Below, piece after piece: positions 21,205 through 29,978 of a stretch of 29,978 nucleotides of DNA; position 1 is the first letter of the stretch, and the number at the start of each line of letters is the position of its first letter. A model generated the notes under the pieces. It was not told the origin of the DNA. It did no database searches and saw nothing but the letters and a program-made list of their open reading frames with translations. This DNA is from Acanthaster planci. Lineage: Eukaryota > Echinodermata > Asteroidea > Valvatida > Acanthasteridae. Position numbers and translations under genes: made by a program. The stretch is taken from NCBI RefSeq assembly GCF_001949145.1, contig NW_019091460.1, positions 369,108 through 399,085 on the forward strand, given 5' to 3'.

Positions 21205-21226
21205 TGTCCATTCAAGGTCCATTCAA
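21205..21226. repeat. Two-copy 11-bp direct repeat
   Basis: GTCCATTCAAG occurs twice in tandem without a spacer; a related GCATTCAAGG follows about 20 bases later. It is a minor simple repeat. Confidence 0.7.
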
Positions 21227-24200
21227 GAAAACTGCACTGCCGTTTGCATTCAAGGAGGAAAAAAAAATTGCGCTTTATATAATCGGCAGTCTGTATCCAC
21301 AGTAAGCCAGTTTTGCCTGTGTCTATCAGAGGTTTGTTACAAATACAAAAAGATAATAAGAAACCTAATACAGCATCATGATAAAACCGGGCGTAAATGT
21401 CACCAAAATGGACTGATCCACTAGGTACAAAGGGGTGGGTAAGGTATGAAAGGACTGAAGGGGCTAAGTAAGGGTGACTTGTCAAGTAACAAAAAAGTGC
21501 ATTGGAACCCTGAACAAGTTGATAATCAGCAAAAAGGATAAACAAAATGACAAAAAACAGCATCAAATATAGAAAATCAGAAATTGAATTTTAATGAAGA
21601 ACTACAGTACTAGAGCCAGATCAACCAAGCAGGCCCACTAAAGGTGTTGTATTACATGTACACTGAATGTACATGTAGTTGTTTAGAGTTACGAGCATCT
21701 GTTACCCGATGACCAGAAAAGGTGAATTAAAAAAATTAATTTGTCTTTTTTATTTGTAATTTGAATTTTGAAGGAAGAAAGAAATTGACAAATGTGGGTT
21801 TTGAACCTAAATCCTTGGGCTGTATTACCCTTGAGCTATACTTGTAATCCTCTATTCTGTAGGTATCCAGCATAACATGTACGTATCACGGGAATTTCAC
21901 TGAATCTACCAATGTCCTGAAGGTGCCTTTAGGAAATGTAATTCCCATGTTCTCTACAAAATTCAATTTGGAAAGGAAATTTAAAATATGCACCTTAGAA
22001 ATGGTGAGCATCAAGAAATTCATTTTGGAACAAAAGAAAAGGTAGACGTAGGGAGACCTTTACATGGCTTGATTTGACTCCATACACCGCGTCATTTCCA
22101 AGCAGCCTGCCCAACCTGATTCACACCCTATTGCTGCCATAACCTCCCCCTACTTCAATTAATTTCTCATTTCTCCAGCCAGTTCAGCAGAACTTCTACC
22201 CATGACTTCCCAAGCATATCGCCATTACTTCATGATACACCAGTCGCTCAATGCAGTCAGTATGGAAATATAGAAACACCATGATTTATTGTGACTTGTC
22301 AGACTTTGATAGGTACACTAGTACCAGTAGAACTCTCTACTTAAGGAGCAGTTTCTGAATCTTCAAATTAATTTCTGAAATCAGCTCAAACAGTAGGTTT
22401 TTTGGTTTAGAAGTGTTTTACAGCTCAAAAATCTAAGAATTTATGAAAATTTATAAAAAAACTTTATCTAAGATGTCAGACCAACCTAACAGTAACTCGT
22501 GACCAGACTAAACTTTCATCTCAAAACAGCCATGTCTCAAAACAAGTGTTACATGACGTGCACTCAAACTCATATACATTGCACCTGTAGGTGTTCTGTG
22601 GGAATAACGTATGCATTGAAATATGGATGTTCTGGGGAAAAGGTTATATGGACCAATCTCTGTTGCCAACTTTCCTAATAAAAGACACTGTCCCCTCAAA
22701 GTGGTGAAGGCCTACCCACCCACTGAACCCATTACACATACAGATCCACTTCATTAAGTCTCCTTCAACTTTGGCATCGAATTCCCACAGAAGTCTATTT
22801 GCCTACAGTTGGCTGGTTTGAAACAATTCCTCACAAATCTGGTATGCATACCATACTTTAATGAGGTGACCAGAGTGATTGCGAACATGTCAGAAGACCA
22901 ACTGTCACATGGGTGACAGTCCAAATAATGCCAGTCAATATTCACCTGTGTTCAAACTGTGAGAGAGAATATTTATTGCTGCCCAATCCCGGCCCCAAAA
23001 ATTGTGTTCTATTCCCCGTAGTGTCTGACCAGGATACTGGGCCAGCCAATATCCTTTAAAAAACAACAACCCCCCTCCCAAAAAAGGAATTTCCATGTTT
23101 GTAGGAGTATTATCCACAGGAAGTGAACTCAACATGGCTACGTTTTGGCAGATCAGGACACAGATTCTTGAAATCCAGAGTAAAAGTAATCGGCACTGAA
23201 ATATTCAAAAGCAGTGTACGAATGCATTGTCTGGATGCAAGAACAGGATCATGCTGCTTAAAGTTCACGATCTGGAGAAGTCACAGATTTTCCAGAAAGC
23301 TTACACTGGGTTGAACATTTAAGAATATAAGTGACTGAATGTCAAGAGCAAGGAAATTTATGCACAGCAAGTTGAAAGTGTAAATTCCATCAGCTGCAAG
23401 CAGAATTTGGAGTCATACTTCAACAAGGTGGTACTGCTACCCCGTACGTGCACAGTGTACAGGAAGGGAAATCCTCCCTTTTGGAGTTTTCAAGGCTCTT
23501 CTACATGCACTTCAACCCTTCTCCTGGTAATGAACAAACCAGCCCTCTCCTTAATTATGAAAATTTCATGCTGAATGCTACCCAGCTGTCCAACACATCA
23601 CATAAGTAACCATCCAGGTTAGGTTACCACATCAATAATTGATATGTGCAACATCACGGCGTCAGACCACAATAGGAATCAACCAGAACTATGAACAGTG
23701 TATTTACATGTATACTGGGCTCATCAATGGTGTTGCAGAGCACAATTTAACTGTTTATGATTTGAATGAGTCTGAAGATGTGGAATTGGAGGAGGTGACA
23801 AGCTCAAGTTATTTTCGAGGACTAAGGAACCAGAGAAATAACATCGCATACACCGATGCCTTCTGCATCATCCGATGTGATCTACCTATTTTTTGAAGAC
23901 ATAACTTCTTCTGAAGATGATCACTGAAAACTGTCTGAAACACTGTGCTTGATGGCTATGCACTAACAGGCCCTTTAGTATGTATGTATTCTAACTACAT
24001 GTAGGTAAAGATAATTACACACCATTCTACATTTTGGCTGCATGGTTACATGTATGCATAAAAATGGAGTAAGTCTCAAAATGGATTACATTAACAATCA
24101 ACCAACAATTTTACTCACTTGTGATAAAACTACATGAATCTTGTGTTGACTTCATATGAATGATTAAATTTGATACCAGTGAATATCTCATTTATTCATG

Positions 24201-24367
24201 GAAGTCGGTAACTACTGGCATGGAACTATATATCTGTGGTTCCACACAAGTGCAATGAAAAAAAACCAAAAAATCTCAGACGATCCCCATACACATATCC
24301 ATAACTAAAATCAGCAACTATGGAATGCAGCATTCCAACTCATTCCAACATAAAACTACTGTCTGAG

Positions 24368-24385
24368 CTGGCTGGCTGGCTGGCG
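24368..24385. repeat. (GGCT)n microsatellite
   Basis: About four tandem GGCT units lie within the inferred intron. Confidence 0.7.
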
Positions 24386-24875
24386 GCTGTGATGTAGGGC
24401 CTACAGAATAAAACTGGCCTAGATTTAGAGCATCTAGCTTGGCATGATGTTAACCTCCTCTGCCCTTTCACACCCTTCTGCTACTAGTATATATTGCTCA
24501 TATACAGCATTCACATACAACATAAACATACCATGCCAGCTATAATGGCATATTACCATAAATTGGCAGTGCATAACAGCGGTGCACCCATCTCCTTCAA
24601 CCTCCACTGGCTCGACCAAGCCTTCCGTTCGCATTTCATTAATTGAATTTTCAAATTAAATTTGACCATTTTTTTTCAGCTCAAGGTGAAATGATCAGGG
24701 TTTAATAAGGGTTAAGGGGATGGCGGTGGACATTTTAAAGGTAATTACAACTGGGCGACTGAAATGCACGATGGGTGAGTGTTTAAAGGGGCAAACCTAT
24801 CCCTCACAGAACTGTGTCATTATGGTAAACAAAATTAAGGTATATATTGGGTACCTGCAATGCAAAAGAGACATA

Positions 24876-24903
24876 TATGTACATGTACACTGTACCGGTA
24901 CAG
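24876..24903. repeat. TACATGTA run adjoining a 14-bp perfect palindrome
   Basis: ATATGTACATGTACA is followed directly by CTGTACCGGTACAG at 24890-24903, which equals its own reverse complement. A similar ACATGTACCGGTACACG lies at 26162-26178, so the ACCGGT-centred variant recurs. Confidence 0.65.
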
Positions 24904-27900
24904 CAGCTACTACTAGAAATGTGTCAAAATCATCAGTAATATAAAGGTAACGTTCCTGGAATACTTCAATTAAAGGGGCAAACCAGCAGAGCTCAGAGTA
25001 AAAAAAAACAGAGGGTGGGACTCAAACCACCAATCTCCTAAATGCATACATGTACATGTACGTACCACTTCAGTGTTCAACTTCAAAATTCAAATCACGT
25101 TTTTGCTATCTGCGTTTTGGAATTGATCTGAGAAACATATGCTGAGTTTCATGTCAGTCTGGCGTCTTCATGAGCTGTACATGTGTGTTCATTTACCAGT
25201 ACTAGGGTACGTCACCTGTCCTTCATAATCAATGCTGAACATGGAGATGCAGTGTACATGTATATCAATGGTGGAAATGAAAGATGACTGCAGTACATTT
25301 TTTACACTCCAATTCACTTAAAATGTCAACAACCCAACACATTCCATTTATTTTGCCATCAACAGCCCTGACACTGTTTCTTTAAGGCTTTCACTGTGAC
25401 AGTGTGTTTGCAGAACTTTCAATTTTTTAAAGGACACAGTTCATCTTACACGCTGGGTACTGCATTTAATGCCGGGAAAAATGCCAAGAACTAGTTGGTC
25501 TGCCAGCTCCAGAAGAATGGCCTAAAATATGTCTGGAAAAACATACAGGGATAGAGTTGGGGCCAGGTTTGTTTACATGAAAGGGATCTGGTATTAAAAT
25601 ATACTTTGGTGTCTGATGTTAGGGTAAGGATTATGCACTTATAAATGGGGACAACTCTCAAGGATGTACTTTTGATGAAAAGGAATGGAAAAAAAAAGGT
25701 AACACAAAGACTTAGATTTGCAAACTGATTCAAGCCATAATTCATGCATACATATGTGCATGTAGCTTTATCAAACATTGTACCGATACGCACTGTTGGT
25801 TTACTCAGATAGATGTAGATGCTGTGTTCAACAGCATTACAAATGTTGGGGAATAGAATACGCAATACATCTCAAAGTGTTTGTGTGATGCAAATAAAAT
25901 GGCAGCAAGAGAGGGAATTGCAAAAGAAAAAAATTGATTGTCCAACCTACTGGTGGTAGCCTCCTAGACATTTGATAGGCATCTGATCTAATACATGTAT
26001 ACACCTTCTATAACCAACCACAATCCAACATCCTGCATATGTAGCTGAAACAAAATGGCTACTCCAAGTTCCAGAGTAAAGACAGCAGGCAGGTAACTCT
26101 CTTAACAGACAACACTATCTGGCTTAAAGTAATGTCCGATTTTTTTTTGTCACATAGACATTACATGTACCGGTACACGTACAAGCCTACACACAGTAAA
26201 CAGCTTTCTTAACAAAGCTATATGTACCCCCAGTATTCAGAAAATCAATGGTACAATTTAATTTTTGGAAATGGTTTTATTCTTCACAACTTCACCAGCA
26301 AACAATGTTCTTTTTTAAAACAATTTCCTCCCTTGGAAGGTTGAGAAGTTGACAGTGACCTTTGCATAACACACTATGACCAAGTAATTACTGTCAGTCG
26401 AGACAGTCCATGCATATCCTACACTGCTGGTTATTTCATAAAGCAGTTTTTTTTTACCTAGGTGCTATTAGGACTGTTCATGCTTAGGACTAATGAATCT
26501 GGTACACGGTTGGACACCGTGTCTGCAAATGACTGGATGAATACTTGTCAGATGGAGCACTAGGCAGACTGGCAGGGCGTCTTTGCTGTATGGGAGCCAT
26601 AGCGTGAGACTGGCCAACACATGTTGACCAGTTCAGCTGCTGTGACAAGGTTTAATGCTGGTCATTACACATGGAAGGGTACATGTACCTCGGTAGGGGT
26701 CTCCGATTAATGGACCAAGTAGCCAAGGTATGGCCCACAAATGTTGACCAGTGACCTGAAACTGCAAAGAGATACCAGCAGGGGTTGCAATCCTACAGAT
26801 GAAATGCCTTAAGTATGCCAACAAATTATTGTAGTCCATACTCCCACTCGCTGAGTGAGAAAGGAGAATGTGTAAATTTAATGGCAAGTTGTGAGATAAA
26901 TTCATCCATGTGAAATTAGATGTACCTCTTGCGAGTCAGGCAGTCTTACAGTTTGATTTGATCTAAGGTATGAGCAACTCCTATGACATTCAACGAAGAA
27001 ACTATCTGTATCCAATATCTTCCAATTTTGGAACACAGGAGGTACAAAGAAGTACCATGAAAGAAGACAGACATTTGTACAAGTACTGCTACTTGTAAAA
27101 ATACACAAATGTGCTGAAGCACTCGAGGGATGTAGTTTTGCTTCGGCTGTATACTGGTATGATTTTTTGCATTTTCCCCACATAATTACATCAAACGTGC
27201 AGCATACTCTCTCCATCATTTACGGGTCTGTACATGTATAGACCTCCCTTTCTTCAATAAAAAAAAGCCTGATGTCATTGATTGGTGACTTACTAATTAT
27301 TCGCAAGTGCATAATTGTCCATAGAAACCTCAAAGCGTGAAATGTGCACTGGATCAGGGACGTTGGTTGGTAGCCAGTGATTACCGGCGTCCGTTGTGCC
27401 CATGCAAATCATTCCAGCAATGGATTCTATGACACTACTCATGCTGCGACTGATTAGGTTTGTCTGAACAGAGACCTGATCAATCACACACCAACCAATG
27501 TCCACACATGACACATGCATGACTGGCTCTAATAACTGCACTGTCATTAGTAGGCCTACAAACAAGACAGCAATGCCATCCTGACAAAAGAAGCCTCAAA
27601 TGCCTATCCAAACATTTCCGACTGGGCTTTTTTATGCTGAGTAGCGTAACGTGTCAGATCGTAGCATGAAAGAAAGAGCAGTTTTATCAAGTTACGGTAA
27701 AAACCGGTAACCTGTTGCATAAAATTTGAATGCCAACATTTAAGCTTTTGAATTAACATGCAGAAAAATATTGGTCTTATATCAGTTTTTTTCCAGATAA
27801 ATGTACATGTATGCATCACTTAAATAGCTCTTTCAGTGTACCAGTAAAGTAATATGGCATTGTGTTTAGTCTATACATGATGCTAACGCTATTAATTTAA

Positions 27901-28118
27901 AGAGCTTCTCATTGTAGCAAGCTCACATATCTCAGGAACCTCACACAATATTATGTACCCATGGTTAAATACCCTCACCCAAACTGTGCTTCATTAACCC
28001 ACCTGAAGTCTAAACAACAAATTCCGCATACAATATGAACAAACCATTGTCCATTCATGCAGGATGACCAAAACACCCACTTCTACAATCAACACCAAGT
28101 GCTGCTGAAAACTCCAAA

Positions 28119-28308
28119 GGCGTAGTGCACCCATCCACATAGAGGTACATGTACATGTATACAGGTGCATGCTACATGGGCGTAGTGCACCCATCCACAT
28201 AGAGGTACATGTACATGTATACAGGTGCATGCTACATGGGCGTAGTGCACCCATCCACATAGAGGTACATTTTGTACATATACATGTATACAGGTGCATG
28301 CTACATGT
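28119..28308. repeat. 60-bp minisatellite, three copies
   Basis: Units start at 28119, 28179 and 28239, each beginning GGCGTAGTGCACCCATCCAC. The first two are identical over 60 bases; the third carries an insertion of about ten bases within its ACATGTA core. Each unit contains GTACATGTACATGTATAC, the same palindromic motif found across the region. Because 60 is a multiple of three, a repetitive minus-strand open frame runs through the array; it shows no sign of being a real protein. Confidence 0.9.
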
Positions 28309-29667
28309 AAGTAGGGTGTCTATGAAGATACTCATTGACTGATGTCATGGTCTGGTGAGTCAGTAATTGGCTGATGTAATACTGACCAGTTGTACAATGG
28401 CAATCACCAGGACCTACATGTACACCAAGAATCACTGGACTGTGACAAAATGAAAACCAACACTAAGGTCAGTTGAGAGCTATGTTCAGTCAGATAACTG
28501 CCCTTAAAGAACACCTCTAAGGAAAACATGTTTTCTCTGGTCAAATAAATATGGAAGCATCCAAATCGAACGCAGTGTACATGTAATTTGTCTTCAGAGC
28601 TCAATTACCATATAACAAGCTAAAAAAGTTTTTTTTTCTGTTCATGCCAAGATGTAAATTCTGAATGTAGATTGTGCCATTCGGTGAAAACAGAGAAAAC
28701 AAGGGGAACCCTCCCCATGTGTTTGTTGTGGATAAACCCGTCTCCATTAATCTCTGGGAACAGCAAAATTTCAGCTTTGTTGGTGTGCACTTCTAACCAT
28801 CTCACTTTTACCTTAGTAGGCACATGGAAGCTGATTTTTGAGGGAGTTGTATGTACATAGCAATCTACAGATACTCTGTCACTGACACTTAGTGAAAAGT
28901 AATTCCATATGTTTGATTATTCCTTATTTTGATAGGGAGATTTGAATTCCTTCGAGCATGTCCTTTTTTCTGGTCGTGAGTAGAACTGAATTTTTTTTTA
29001 ACAAAATGCACGTGTATTAACTGCAAACTTATGATGGACTTTGTCGTCTGGTGACTGATATTTTCCCGTTCATTCTAACCTTACAATATGTATGTTATGA
29101 GGAAACCATTCTAGTCCACTCAAACAAAGGTGACAAAATTCGACAGGATAGAAACGCTTACATGTATGTCCAGTTCAGCTTATAAATTTAGCTTTGTTTA
29201 TCCATTTCAAATACATATGTTCAGCCTAAATGACTAAAAAAACAAACAATGAATCAGCCCAAGAAACCCTGGCATGCATAAATTGATTGTCCATGCAGTA
29301 TCAACGGTACACCTTGTGAAATATGTATAATCTGTATTCTAACAGCCAACAGAGAGAGCAAGAGAACCGGCCAATATTTAATTGGTCCGTGTAGCTCAAA
29401 CTGTTCAGATACGTACGGTACATGTACCTTTATCAACATGACCGAGTCAGAAACACTGACGCACTGTACATTGTAGTAGGGAAGTGCTCAGTATTCCTTC
29501 AATCAAGCACACTCACACATAACAGTTCACTATGCGCAAGAAACAAATGAAATTGCCACTCGTCAATCTCAGGGCTCTACTAATCTATCGTGTGTGCGCC
29601 AACGTGTACCCAGCAATGGCCTTTTCATTACACGTCATGCCCCTGGGTACACAGGGGTATTTCAAAC

Positions 29668-29682
29668 AGTGTGTGTGTGTGT
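29668..29682. repeat. (GT)n microsatellite
   Basis: A short run of GT dinucleotides lies near the right edge of the window, followed by a G-rich stretch (GGGAGGGGGGG) at 29691-29702. Confidence 0.7.
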
Positions 29683-29978
29683 ATGTAGAGTGGGAGGGGG
29701 GGTATTCCAGTGCAACGCAGGAAGGCAAGCAGTTACATGAAAACATGCAGACGTACAGTGATGTGGCACATTTTTGATTACACATGGACACCAGTGCACG
29801 GTGTGTACGGATGGGCCTGCACTCACCGCAGGGTACCAAATGCATGTATCAAGACAAATAGTGTACATGGGATGTCTGTTGGAAACATGCACTGAGACTG
29901 GCAGTTTTTTTTTGTTATCTCACACATACATGTGGTTAATTCCAGAAATTAGGGGTCCAATTTTTTTGTGTCCCTGTC

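Larger units (their letters stand above)
15332..29978 (-). other. Inferred upstream intron of the NALF-like gene (continues beyond window)
   Basis: I searched both strands for an exon encoding the N-terminal part of a NALF protein and for nested genes, and found none with splice sites and a credible protein. The stretch is AT-rich, with many short TACATGTA-type repeats, and holds the elements listed separately. Calling it intron is inference from the known very long first intron of vertebrate FAM155 genes. An unrelated transcript, or a noncoding first exon, could still lie inside it. Confidence 0.45.

Noticed and set aside
20842-21424. Two overlapping plus-strand open frames of about 145 codons
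   Set aside because: They translate a C/T-rich low-complexity stretch in two frames at once. There is no domain, and no splice or promoter context that favours either.
21096-21566. Longest minus-strand open frame (156 codons) with a hydrophobic start
   Set aside because: The protein has no recognisable domain and is rich in residues typical of translated simple sequence. Overlapping plus-strand frames of similar length exist in the same stretch, so it looks like chance.
23639-23896. Plus-strand 85-codon frame with an acidic middle
   Set aside because: No homology that I recognise, no splice or promoter support, and composition consistent with chance.
27994-28335. Minus-strand open frame with a repeated 20-residue unit
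   Set aside because: The repetition is produced by the 60-bp DNA minisatellite, whose length is a multiple of three. Nothing else supports a protein.

Overview
This is a eukaryotic nuclear window, moderately AT-rich, with spliced genes, GT-AG introns and abundant short-motif repeats. The gene structures and the density of TACATGTA-type repeats suggest a marine invertebrate, perhaps a non-vertebrate deuterostome or a lophotrochozoan. The phylum cannot be fixed from sequence alone.

Two genes are supported, and they converge. (1) Positions 1145-4296 (+) hold a complete eight-exon gene for mannose-6-phosphate isomerase (MPI). The splice sites and phases join without a break into a 497-residue protein with every expected zinc and catalytic residue. 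Its first exon adds about 82 residues not seen in the human enzyme. That extension begins MGSLVSKKK, a textbook N-myristoylation plus polybasic signal, and continues as a Pro/Ala/Ser/Glu-rich BASP1/MARCKS-like linker. A second well-placed ATG (Met68) would give a 430-residue protein of ordinary MPI length. (2) Positions 13529-15331 (-) hold the last two coding exons of a gene I assign to the FAM155/NALF (NLF-1) family, auxiliary factors of the NALCN sodium-leak channel. The assignment rests on the cysteine pattern and spacing recalled for the family. Its first coding exon is not visible here, so 15332-29978 is read as part of a long first intron. The AT-rich stretch from about 13528 down to about 9965 or 7343 is read as a long 3' UTR.

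Layout: 1-1144 is upstream region and likely promoter of MPI (GC-rich hairpin, NRF-1-like site). 1145-4750 is MPI with its 3' UTR. 4751-7340 is the convergent intergenic region with two fold-back elements. 7340-13528 is the probable NALF 3' UTR or downstream region. 13529-13740 is the last NALF exon. 13741-15171 is an intron with a well-formed 40-nt candidate alternative exon. 15172-15331 is the penultimate exon. 15332-29978 is intron, with a second copy of one fold-back family, palindromic TACATGTA clusters, an hAT-like fragment, a promoter-like cluster near 20.4 kb and a 60-bp minisatellite near 28.2 kb.

The two genes have no evident shared pathway. MPI feeds mannose-6-phosphate into GDP-mannose and protein glycosylation. 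The NALF-like protein carries several N-glycosylation sequons and would work in the secretory pathway or at the neuronal membrane. Their adjacency looks positional only.
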